NCBI GenBank assembly: GCA_002343335.1
Contig: DDSI01000017.1
Coordinates: 1-6,377, forward strand
DNA length: 6,377 bases
Direction: 5' to 3'
Origin: Bacteriovoracaceae bacterium UBA2394
GTDB taxonomy: Bacteria > Bdellovibrionota > UBA2394
Shown: piece after piece, positions 1 to 6,014 of the stretch
Numbering within the stretch: position 1 is the stretch's first letter
Layout of the letters: every line of letters starts with the position of its first letter
Position numbers and translations under genes: made by a program
The notes under the pieces: generated by a model
What the model was told of the DNA's origin: nothing
Database searches by the model: none
The model's input: only the letters and a program-made list of their open reading frames with translations

Positions 1-102
1 CTTTTTATCTTGCCCGCCGTCTTCATCGTCATCATGGGTCCGCAGATCTGCGATATTTATTACAACCAATCTTGGTTCAAAGACATTTTTGGTGGCCCAT
101 GA
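1..102 (+). CDS. tadC: TadC-like type II secretion F family protein, C-terminal end (5' truncated by window)
   Basis: Reading frame 1 is open from the window edge to a TGA at 100-102 and gives 33 residues. It starts with a hydrophobic segment, L-F-I-L-P-A-V-F-I-V-I-M-G-P, followed by a short polar tail (ICDIYYNQSWFKDIFGGP). The hydrophobic stretch with the pattern 'LPAxFxVxxGP' is how TadB/TadC (GspF-superfamily) proteins of Flp/Tad pilus systems typically end: it is the last transmembrane helix. In the family these proteins form the inner-membrane platform on which the TadA ATPase acts to assemble Flp pilin. The stop codon overlaps the start of the next gene (ATGA), so the two are almost certainly co-transcribed and translationally coupled. 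Choosing TadC rather than TadB rests on gene order (TadC is normally the later one) and on very little sequence, so the family is likelier than the exact paralogue. Confidence 0.7.
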   Translation, partial: LFILPAVFIVIMGPQICDIYYNQSWFKDIFGGP

Positions 103-476
103 GCATGAAATTGAAAAATATTCAGACTGGACACACGCTCGCCACCACGGTTGAGATCATGGATACTCCCGCAAAGCGCGCGATTGGCCTTCTCAAATAT
201 TCCGAAGCCCCTCGTCACTATGCTGCCGTTTTTCCGCTGCCGCTAAATGGGTTTTTTCCCCTTGTGCACACTTTGGGGATGAAATTTCCTATCGATATTT
301 GCTTTTGCGACATTGATCGAAAAATCATTTTCAAGCGCTCTCAAGTGGGAGCGGGTCGATTTGTTCTGCCTTGGTTGAACTTTTTTGGCGGAGCTCGCTA
401 CCTCATAGAATTTGCCAACTGTGATCTCAAAGAAACGCACGCCGGTGAAATTTTAGAATGGAGTGAAAGTGCATGA
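99..476 (+). CDS. DUF192 family protein
   Basis: This 125-residue protein belongs to the DUF192 family (small beta-rich proteins without an assigned biochemical role). The diagnostic core is V-H-T-L-G-M-K-F-P-I-D-I-C-F at about residues 56-69. It is followed by the usual 'D-x-x-x-x-I' turn, a V-G-A-G-R-F segment near 83-88, and A-R-Y-L-I-E-F with H-A-G-E-I-L-E near the end. The ATG at 99 is preferred over a possible TTG at 72 because it forms an ATGA overlap with the tadC stop and the TTG would reach deep into tadC. The ribosome site is weak (GGTGG at 91-95), so coupling to tadC probably drives translation. Many DUF192 proteins are exported, but this one starts with charged, beta-type sequence and has no signal peptide, so it is probably cytoplasmic. 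DUF192 genes recur in tad/Flp loci, which suggests an accessory role there; the role itself is inference. Confidence 0.85.
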   Translation: MSMKLKNIQTGHTLATTVEIMDTPAKRAIGLLKYSEAPRHYAAVFPLPLNGFFPLVHTLGMKFPIDICFCDIDRKIIFKRSQVGAGRFVLPWLNFFGGARYLIEFANCDLKETHAGEILEWSESA

Positions 477-2017
477 AGCTTCGACTTCGCTCCATTGCCG
501 GACCGCTTAACGATCAAGTGATCGAGTTGGATCAGAGCTCCGTCTATGTTTTCGGTCGGGAGCCTGATAAAGATGGCGTCGCACCTATCACGCTCGACTC
601 CAAAACCGTTTCCCGCCAACACTGCCAAATTCTTTATCATTCGGAAGATGGATTTCTCATCAAAGACATGAATTCCTCCAACGGAATTCGAGTGAACAGA
701 AGACGCGTGTATGAAGTACCGCTCAAGCACAACGATGTGCTTCAAATCGGAGAATACTCTTTTCGTGTGGAAAGCATTGGAGAGGGCGATGTTGCACTTG
801 ATACTTCCTCAGTGAAAGCGGAAGGGCCTGCGGCGGGCGCGACTGAAAAATATGACGACTCGATCGTGACGGGAGCTTCTAAAGATCGCAAATCTCAATT
901 GAAAAGTTTGACCATCAAGTACTGGAATCGCTTCGAAAAACTGGATCTCAAAATTCGTGCACTCGTTCTGCTCTTGCTCGCCACCTTCGTGATTCATTCC
1001 ATTATCTTTACGCCAATGCTTTCCGACGCTCGCTTTGCGCTCCTTGAGCGGGCTTTTGAAACCGGTCGAAGCTTGGTGAATGCGCTCGCAGAGAAAAATC
1101 GGCGTGAGCTTGCGGAGGGGACTACGGGACTGCTCGATTGCAATATTTTGAAATCTGAAGACGGCGTACTTGAGAAATTTATTTTGGATTCTCGTGGAAA
1201 GGTGCTTTGTCCGGCGCGAGGTGACATGGCTTTCGATCGTCTCTCGGAGGTTGCGATGGAGCGAAACGAAGCACTTGATTCGTGTCGCTCCGATATTTTA
1301 TTTGGCAATGAAGTCGCGTGTGATTTGGTAGCGCCCATCACCGAGTGGGACAAAAATACGAACCAATATGCCACGATCGGAGCGGCAAGGATCCGATACA
1401 TCCCTCGCGCGAGTTTTGACGGTCTGCAAAACTTGCAGAGTCTTCGATGGAAAACGTTGCTTCTTGCAATGCTAGTAATTCTAGGGGTTTGGTGGCTGTT
1501 GAATCGTTGGATTGTGCGGGGCCTTGAAATCACGGCGGAAAACATCCATTTGGTGGCTTCTGGCACTGCGCAAACCTTGGAAAATCCTGAATCTTTTGCG
1601 GCCCTCCACCCGCTGATTTCTGAAATTAATCGGGTCATATCCCAGCGAAATCAAGGGGTTACAAGAAGTGCTAGCGACCAGGCGTCTGAGGCGAGCTTTT
1701 TGCAATCTATTCTCCAACAGGTGCTCCTATTGGAGGAAAGACCAGTGATGATTGTGGATCGAGAAAATCAAATTATTGCAGCGAGTACGAGCCTTTCGTC
1801 GATCGTACCTGTGGATGTGGCCGAGATGAATCGTCACATCACCGAGTCTGTCGCGGACCATCATCTCCAAGGAGATTTGATGAGTCTTCTGAACGACTTG
1901 AATGGCAGCAATGAAGTGATTGATCGAGCCCTTTCGACTTCAGATCGAGTGTTTCAAGTTCGAGGCTTGCCACTATATCTGCGAGAAGAATACGTCGCTG
2001 CGGTGTTGATGTTCTAA
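473..2017 (+). CDS. FHA domain membrane sensor protein with HAMP-like and PAS-like C-terminus
   Basis: A 514-residue multi-domain protein. Residues about 1-102 are an FHA (phosphothreonine-binding) domain with G28-R29, S47-R48-x-H50 and S69-N70-G71 all intact. A low-complexity linker leads to a first membrane span at about 162-180. Residues 181-326 should lie outside the cytoplasm and contain four cysteines (223, 246, 271, 283), suggesting disulfides. A second span at about 327-345 is followed by a HAMP-like helical segment (about 346-395), a probable coiled coil (about 400-418) and a PAS-like domain (about 410-514; 'RPVMIVDRENQIIAAS' is the typical first strands). This is the layout of a two-component sensor, yet the protein ends at the PAS domain, with no histidine kinase, cyclase or phosphatase. 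The start overlaps the DUF192 stop (ATGA), with GGAG at 460-463. Its place after tadC suggests it senses an envelope signal and relays it through the FHA domain to pilus assembly (inference). Confidence 0.85.
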   Translation: MKLRLRSIAGPLNDQVIELDQSSVYVFGREPDKDGVAPITLDSKTVSRQHCQILYHSEDGFLIKDMNSSNGIRVNRRRVYEVPLKHNDVLQIGEYSFRVESIGEGDVALDTSSVKAEGPAAGATEKYDDSIVTGASKDRKSQLKSLTIKYWNRFEKLDLKIRALVLLLLATFVIHSIIFTPMLSDARFALLERAFETGRSLVNALAEKNRRELAEGTTGLLDCNILKSEDGVLEKFILDSRGKVLCPARGDMAFDRLSEVAMERNEALDSCRSDILFGNEVACDLVAPITEWDKNTNQYATIGAARIRYIPRASFDGLQNLQSLRWKTLLLAMLVILGVWWLLNRWIVRGLEITAENIHLVASGTAQTLENPESFAALHPLISEINRVISQRNQGVTRSASDQASEASFLQSILQQVLLLEERPVMIVDRENQIIAASTSLSSIVPVDVAEMNRHITESVADHHLQGDLMSLLNDLNGSNEVIDRALSTSDRVFQVRGLPLYLREEYVAAVLMF

Positions 2018-2040
2018 CGAGCGTCACAGTCTTTCCGAAA

Positions 2041-2058
2041 CTCAAGGGGGAACTTGAG
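2041..2058 (+). promoter_or_regulatory. Small hairpin overlapping the ribosome-binding site of the second FHA gene
   Basis: In the only real gap of the operon (2018-2066) there is a perfect 6-bp inverted repeat, CTCAAG (2041-2046) and CTTGAG (2053-2058), around a GGGGAA loop. The downstream arm includes the GAG of the likely Shine-Dalgarno GAGGTG (2056-2061), which sits 5 bases before the ATG at 2067. The stem could therefore partly hide the ribosome site. There is no T-run, so it is not a Rho-independent terminator. Six pairs is within chance expectation, hence the low confidence. Confidence 0.3.
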
Positions 2059-2066
2059 GTGCGGAA

Positions 2067-3029
2067 ATGAATGCAAATGCAGATCAAATCCTAGCAAATC
2101 AACTTGAAGGAACGGCGTCGCGCACGCATTTCCAAACGAAGATCGCATCCGAACATTGGGTGAATATCGGCGGAAAAGACTTTCGCCTTGTGGGCAAAAG
2201 CGTTCGCATTGGACGAGCTCCCGACAATGACATCGTGATCGATCATAAAAGTGCTTCCCGCTATCACGCCCTCATCACCATTTCAAACGATCGAGTTATT
2301 CTGGAGGACTTGAAGAGTCGCAACGGAATTCGTGTGAATGGAGTGCCGGTAAGACGAGCGGAGATGAAGGACAACGACATTCTTCGAGTCGGCGACCTTC
2401 AAGGAATTTTCTTTCAACGCGCTAAGCGCGGTGGCCAAAAGAAGAAGACCGTTGCGGGATTTACCAGCGTTACAACAAATATTTTTTCTTTCGAGAATCT
2501 AGAAACAATTTTCACGGAGCTCAAAAGTAAGGCCTCAGAGATCGTCGAGAATGTTCAGGCGATGGATCAGCGTAAGCGTCGTAACCTGGCACTCCTCGGA
2601 GTGATCGGCTTCCTGGCAGCGGCCTACATGCTTATGAGTAGCGGTAGCAGCGAGTACAGCTCTCTTCAGTCAACCACAGCCTCTGTGCTTCCCACGGAAC
2701 AATTGATCGACGGGGCGCTTGATCGTCGACAAATGGAGCGATGCACGGAGCATGAAGATCTTGGGAATTATCGACAAGCGATTCGATGCTGGAAGGCGTT
2801 GCCGAATACAGCGGAGCGACGCGTGGCTCTCGAGCGAGTGCAGGCTTCTCAAAAAGAGCTTGTAGAAAAGCGTTTCAACGAAGGACAGCAGGCGTTGGAT
2901 TATTATTATTACGACATCGCGATTCTGAAATTTCAGGAAGTAGCGATGATTGCGGATGAGGATTCCGAAATTCTCTCGCAAGCGCATGCGAACATCATGC
3001 TCGCCGAGCAAAGGAAGAAATTGCGATAA
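2067..3029 (+). CDS. FHA domain protein with one membrane span and periplasmic TPR-like tail
   Basis: A 320-residue protein. The FHA domain spans about residues 32-117 with G49-R50, S64-R65-x-H67 and R85-N86-G87-x-x-V-N intact, so phosphothreonine binding should be possible. A basic linker (K-R-G-G-Q-K-K-K near 120-127) and a helical stretch lead to a D-Q-R-K-R-R motif (167-172), then a single span at about 173-190. By the positive-inside rule the FHA domain is cytoplasmic and residues 191-320 lie in the periplasm. The tail is Ser/Thr-rich first and then has TPR-like helices ('EDLGNYRQAIRCWKALP' and a second repeat near 270-312, including a Y-Y-Y-Y run at 279-282 coded by a TAT repeat). The start is supported by GAGGTG at 2056-2061. 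The stop overlaps the next start by one base (TAATG). It resembles the following gene in layout and juxtamembrane motif, so the two are probably paralogues. A scaffold role in the Tad envelope complex is inference. Confidence 0.85.
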   Translation: MNANADQILANQLEGTASRTHFQTKIASEHWVNIGGKDFRLVGKSVRIGRAPDNDIVIDHKSASRYHALITISNDRVILEDLKSRNGIRVNGVPVRRAEMKDNDILRVGDLQGIFFQRAKRGGQKKKTVAGFTSVTTNIFSFENLETIFTELKSKASEIVENVQAMDQRKRRNLALLGVIGFLAAAYMLMSSGSSEYSSLQSTTASVLPTEQLIDGALDRRQMERCTEHEDLGNYRQAIRCWKALPNTAERRVALERVQASQKELVEKRFNEGQQALDYYYYDIAILKFQEVAMIADEDSEILSQAHANIMLAEQRKKLR

Positions 3030-5326
3030 TGAGTCAAAACCACTCCTCATTCTTAAAAATGATTGGCATGGACGGTGCGGAAGCCGCGCATGATCATATT
3101 GATGAGGGGCGAGTTTCTCATTCTAAAACGCCGACGATCGAGTTGCGTGCGGAGGCTGAGATGGAGGAACCACAGACTGCGTCGGCAACCGAGTGGGATT
3201 TAGAACAGCAAGAGCAAGTGCAGCCCGAAGAGAGCACGGAGCGTTTGTCCGCCGCTATCGAGCGCACTGGTGTCTATACATATGCCGAGCATCCGGGCTA
3301 TTCGGACGGAACCCTGCCCACGACGGAAGAATCTTATCTGGATACCACGGCCAGCGCCTCTGAGGATGTACAGCCGGAGGCCGATGCGGCAGAAGCTCTC
3401 AATCGACTTTCAAAATCTGAAACCCTCATGCTTTCTCGAAGCGTGCATACGCAAGCACTTGAAGCTCAGACGAAGCACACCCTTCCTTTTACTTACGAAG
3501 ATGGTGGAGCGGCGGCAGAAGAGGGCACGAGTGGCACTGCGGGCACGGCACATTTTGATTACGATCAAAACGAAGCCGACACGGCGGGATCTCGAATCGT
3601 GGTGCTCGAAGGAAAAGTAAATTCCAAAGCATTCTATTTGGGCAATCTTCCACTTCGAATTGGAAGAGATTCCCTCAATGAAGTTTCCATCGATGACGCG
3701 AACGCTTCACGCTTTCATGCGGAAGTTCGAGAGGACGAGCTTGGACGATTGATTATCGTGGATTTGAATTCCACCAATGGCGTGAAGGTGAATGGCGCTT
3801 TAGTGACAGATCAAGTCTTGCAAAATCACGACGTTATCCAAATTGGCGATGCACTCTTTGAATTTTTGGCGCCAGGCGTGCTTTCAAAAGGTGTGCCGAA
3901 GACGAATGTGATGGAAGAGGCGTCCGCAGCCACGTCTGAGATGCAGACTGCGCTCGATCAACAAAAGCGTCGCCGACGTATCAAAATGTATGGCGCCCTC
4001 GCGGTGATTCTCATTCTTGCGGGCATGATGATGGGCGGAAAGATCATCCGCTCCATAGGCGAAGGATTTAAAGAAGGTACGACAGATATTTTGGCGAGTA
4101 AAATCGAGGGCGAGCTCGGAGGATTTCGAACTCGAATTGAAAATGAAATGCGAGCTCCTGTCGCGCAGTTGGATGCGGAAGAGCTTCGCACGGCTTTCTT
4201 GGAAAAAGTGGGCGCCTCTTCTCTCGCCGCCTTGATTCCCGATCGCATTCGAAAAGAGTTGGAAAATGTTCCAGCGGATGTGCTCAAGATATTCATTGAA
4301 GATTCTCAGTTGGTGTCCGCAATGGTGCGAAATGCTGAGGATGTTCGAGCGACTGCCATTCTTCTCCAGGAAAAAGAAATTGAGCTCGTGAAGGCAGGGC
4401 GTCTGGAAGATGGCCTATCCCTCGCGGAATACATCTTAAGTTTGCAGCCCGACAATGAAGAGATCAAAAAACTGGCCGACACGCTTCGAAAAAAATTGGG
4501 CGAAGAAGTGAAAAGCGTGGAACAAATCAATTCTGCGGAACCCACGCCAGGGGCCGCGGCAGGTGGAATGATTAGCCCTGAAGATGAGCAGAAGTTCTAC
4601 GACTACATGGATTCCTATCAAAAGAAGTTTGATGAATACATTCGCGACAACAAAGCGGATGCCGCTGTGGCTTACGGACGTTTGGTGAAGCAAAAGCTCG
4701 AGGAAATTGCGAGTAAGGATGAGAATTACGAGCGACTCATGCGCTCCGCGCTTGATAAATGGGGAATTCAAGTTGAAGAGTTAGCTCGAGATCGCGCAGA
4801 GCAGAAGAAGCAAGAGGCAAAAAACTGGGAACGACGCAAGGAAGGAACGGCGCTTCTTGCATCTATCAAGATGCATTTGGATTTGGGGGATGCTGGGGAG
4901 GCGCGCTCGGAAATTGAGAAGTTTTTAAAGACGTATTCCGATCATCCAGAGGCCGGTGAAGTGAAGCGCCTGAAAAAAGAACAAGAAGAAGGAATCAAAG
5001 CGTCTCTCGGCGGAATTTTGCAGATGGTGGAAGATTATATTCGCGCAGAAAATTACGAGAGCGCATGGAAAGAAGTTTATAAATTTTTGGAAGTCGTGCC
5101 GAATCAAAAGGAAGCGCTGGATCTGCGCGCGAAGGTGGAACGAGTTGCGGCCCCGAAGGCCGTGCAATTTTACAATCAAGCTAGAGTTTTCGAGTTCGAA
5201 GCGGATGATTTACTTGCCGCTGAACAGTCCTACAAAAAAGCGATGGAATTTGCCGATCCTCGCGGCGATCTCATGAGGAAAGCGCAGCGCCGCTATGAAG
5301 AAGTTCGTCGCAAGAACGTGCGGTAA
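3029..5326 (+). CDS. Large FHA domain protein with acidic N-terminal tail, membrane span and periplasmic TPR-like repeats
   Basis: A 765-residue protein and the last gene of the operon. Residues 1-185 are acidic, Ala/Glu/Thr-rich and probably disordered, with several T-x-x-D/E sites (T54-x-x-D57, T84-x-x-E87, T98-x-x-E101). The FHA domain follows (about 188-282) with G212-R213, S227-R228-x-H230 and T249-N250-G251-x-x-V-N intact. A D-Q-Q-K-R-R-R-R motif (310-317) precedes one membrane span (about 319-337). Residues 338-765 should be periplasmic: amphipathic helices, then TPR-like pairs at about 440-490, 605-650, 660-705 and 710-757, separated by a Pro/Ala/Gly linker near 503-513 and a charged helical region. 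The start overlaps the previous stop (TAATG), with AAGGAA at 3011-3016, a rather long spacing that again points to translational coupling. FHA-TM-periplasmic layout recalls SctD/YscD ring proteins of type III secretion, but homology is not shown. A role as a Tad envelope scaffold is inferred. Confidence 0.87.
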   Translation: MSQNHSSFLKMIGMDGAEAAHDHIDEGRVSHSKTPTIELRAEAEMEEPQTASATEWDLEQQEQVQPEESTERLSAAIERTGVYTYAEHPGYSDGTLPTTEESYLDTTASASEDVQPEADAAEALNRLSKSETLMLSRSVHTQALEAQTKHTLPFTYEDGGAAAEEGTSGTAGTAHFDYDQNEADTAGSRIVVLEGKVNSKAFYLGNLPLRIGRDSLNEVSIDDANASRFHAEVREDELGRLIIVDLNSTNGVKVNGALVTDQVLQNHDVIQIGDALFEFLAPGVLSKGVPKTNVMEEASAATSEMQTALDQQKRRRRIKMYGALAVILILAGMMMGGKIIRSIGEGFKEGTTDILASKIEGELGGFRTRIENEMRAPVAQLDAEELRTAFLEKVGASSLAALIPDRIRKELENVPADVLKIFIEDSQLVSAMVRNAEDVRATAILLQEKEIELVKAGRLEDGLSLAEYILSLQPDNEEIKKLADTLRKKLGEEVKSVEQINSAEPTPGAAAGGMISPEDEQKFYDYMDSYQKKFDEYIRDNKADAAVAYGRLVKQKLEEIASKDENYERLMRSALDKWGIQVEELARDRAEQKKQEAKNWERRKEGTALLASIKMHLDLGDAGEARSEIEKFLKTYSDHPEAGEVKRLKKEQEEGIKASLGGILQMVEDYIRAENYESAWKEVYKFLEVVPNQKEALDLRAKVERVAAPKAVQFYNQARVFEFEADDLLAAEQSYKKAMEFADPRGDLMRKAQRRYEEVRRKNVR

Positions 5327-5346
5327 ACTTTTCAGTTATATAGATT

Positions 5347-5367
5347 AAATTCATTTTTTTTGAATTT
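5347..5367. other. AT-rich inverted repeat between convergent genes
   Basis: AAATTCA (5347-5353) and TGAATTT (5361-5367) are exact reverse complements around a loop of seven T. The repeat lies between the stop of the large FHA gene and the stop of the minus-strand antitoxin gene, whose stop codon it includes. The stem is seven A/T-rich pairs and no T-run follows it on either strand, so it is a poor intrinsic terminator. I see no better terminator for the FHA operon inside the window. Confidence 0.25.
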
Positions 5368-5500
5368 GGCTTATTAGAGATGCATTCTTAACAACTCGTT
5401 TCAATGCGATATCAACAGCTTCACGGATGGTTTTCGCCCCGGTAATTTTCATGACCCGTTTGATCAGATTTTTATCGATGACGACATTCATAGGGTTCAT
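5351..5500 (-). CDS. VapB-like ribbon-helix-helix antitoxin, short and without a toxin partner
   Basis: On the minus strand an ATG at 5500-5498 opens a 49-codon frame ending in TGA (5353-5351). The protein begins MNPMNVVIDKNLIKRVMKI, then has T-G-A-K-T-I-R-E-A-V-D-I-A-L-K-R-V-V. This is the classic VapB antitoxin pattern: a beta strand 'xxxIDxxLI', then a helix, 'GxKTxREAVxxAL', a helix. In the family the fold dimerises and binds the operator DNA, while a C-terminal tail neutralises a VapC PIN-domain RNase. Here only about 13 residues follow the second helix, whereas VapB proteins are usually 60-90 residues, so the toxin-binding tail looks shortened or lost. The toxin should lie downstream on the same strand, but that position is occupied by the convergent FHA gene. 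A second ATG four codons in (5491-5489) is an equally possible start; neither has a clear Shine-Dalgarno. Likely an orphan or remnant antitoxin, possibly still a DNA-binding regulator. Confidence 0.7.
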   Translation of the reverse strand: MNPMNVVIDKNLIKRVMKITGAKTIREAVDIALKRVVKNASLISQIQKK

Positions 5501-5563
5501 ATTTATTCTTATGCCATGTAAAAACGTCGAAATTCAAGGAAGTGTTTTGCGGAAGATCATTTA
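5501..5563. promoter_or_regulatory. Divergent intergenic region between antitoxin and hypothetical gene
   Basis: These 63 bases are AT-rich and must hold the start signals of both diverging genes. An imperfect palindrome, CATA-n3-AT-n3-TATG (5498-5513), overlaps the antitoxin start. It could be a ribbon-helix-helix operator, since VapB proteins usually repress their own promoter. A TTGAAT on the minus strand (5538-5533) is a possible -35 for the antitoxin, with only a poor -10 (CATAAG) about 18 bases on. For the plus-strand gene, TTCATA (5496-5501) and TAAAAA (5519-5524) have 17-base spacing but match the consensus weakly. None of these is more than a candidate. Confidence 0.25.
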
Positions 5564-5956
5564 ATGAAAAAAGGTCGTAAAACGCAAACCCATTGCAAGG
5601 AACCAGATTGGAATTTTCTTATTCAGTGTGGGCTCCCACTCGTTCTTGAAAGCGTAACGAAGAGGCGGGGCGCCTCCGATGCCCGATCGATGAGAGTTCG
5701 ATTTTTAAAAGAGTTAAAAAATGCCTGTCTTTATCTAATCGATGAAAAGGATCGCGCGGGCATGGGTCGAATGCGGGATGGCGTAAAGGCATTGCTTTGC
5801 AGTTTGAAAACGCACTATCCGACTACATTTCGATTATTCGAAGCTCAGATTGGGGCTCCAATTAACAAAATATTTGAATTGGAGAATATTTCGGGACGAG
5901 ACATTAAGCTTCGAAACATCTCTCTCGCGACTCTCTCTAAACGAAAAATCCTATAA
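5564..5956 (+). CDS. Hypothetical basic protein
   Basis: I do not recognise this 130-residue protein. It starts M-K-K-G-R-K and is rich in Lys and Arg throughout, with no signal peptide and no membrane span, so it is probably cytoplasmic. The middle (about residues 40-95) looks helical and amphipathic ('RVRFLKELKNACLYLIDEKD', then 'GVKALLCSLKTHYP'). The end (about 100-130) has alternating hydrophobic and polar residues. Four cysteines (11, 22, 55, 79) show no zinc-finger spacing. The ATG is supported by GGAAGA at 5551-5556, seven bases upstream. It diverges from the VapB-like gene and is followed by a sigma-54 promoter, so it is probably transcribed separately from both neighbours. It lies where a toxin-antitoxin partner might sit, but on the opposite strand, and it has no PIN-domain acidic motif; I therefore do not link it to the antitoxin. 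Confidence 0.6.
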   Translation: MKKGRKTQTHCKEPDWNFLIQCGLPLVLESVTKRRGASDARSMRVRFLKELKNACLYLIDEKDRAGMGRMRDGVKALLCSLKTHYPTTFRLFEAQIGAPINKIFELENISGRDIKLRNISLATLSKRKIL

Positions 5957-5959
5957 TTC

Positions 5960-5976
5960 TTGGCATGCAACTTGCA
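5960..5976 (+). promoter_or_regulatory. Sigma-54 (RpoN) -24/-12 promoter
   Basis: TTGGCATGCAACTTGCA matches the sigma-54 consensus YTGGCACGRNNNTTGCW in 12 of the 14 specified positions, with C-to-T at 5966 and R-to-C at 5968 as the only departures. The invariant GG (5962-5963) and GC (5974-5975) are exactly 10 bases apart, as required. Transcription should begin near 5986-5988, about 28 bases before the ATG at 6015, leaving room for the Shine-Dalgarno GAGGA at 6004-6008. It lies just after the stop of the hypothetical gene and points at the ankyrin gene. Sigma-54 promoters need an AAA+ activator bound upstream; I could not identify its site. Confidence 0.75.
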
Positions 5977-6014
5977 CAATCTATGAACAGGGAGCGAATG
6001 GATGAGGATTCATT

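Noticed and set aside
72..98. Upstream TTG start for the DUF192 gene
   Set aside because: It would add nine residues unlike the family and overlap tadC by 31 bases; the ATG at 99 forms the same ATGA junction seen at the next gene.
994..1638. 214-codon open frame on the minus strand inside the first FHA gene
   Set aside because: It is antisense to a well-supported domain-bearing gene, is Ser/Arg-rich in the manner of a shadow frame, and has no recognisable domain.
2898..2912. ATT triplet repeat as a phase-variable microsatellite
   Set aside because: It is only about four units and in frame (a Tyr run), so slippage would not switch the frame; it is too short to call variable.
3270..3620. 116-codon plus-strand frame inside the third FHA gene
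   Set aside because: It lies out of frame in the region coding the acidic tail and FHA start; its Arg/Pro/Lys-rich product shows no domain and looks like a frame shadow.
5564..5956. Hypothetical gene as the toxin partner of the VapB-like antitoxin
   Set aside because: It is on the opposite strand, diverges from the antitoxin, and lacks the acidic residues and layout of a PIN-domain toxin.
5952..5957. Perfect TATAAT that could be a sigma-70 -10 for the ankyrin gene
   Set aside because: No TTGACA-like -35 lies 16-18 bases upstream, and it falls on the last codons and stop of the preceding gene; the sigma-54 match next to it is much stronger.
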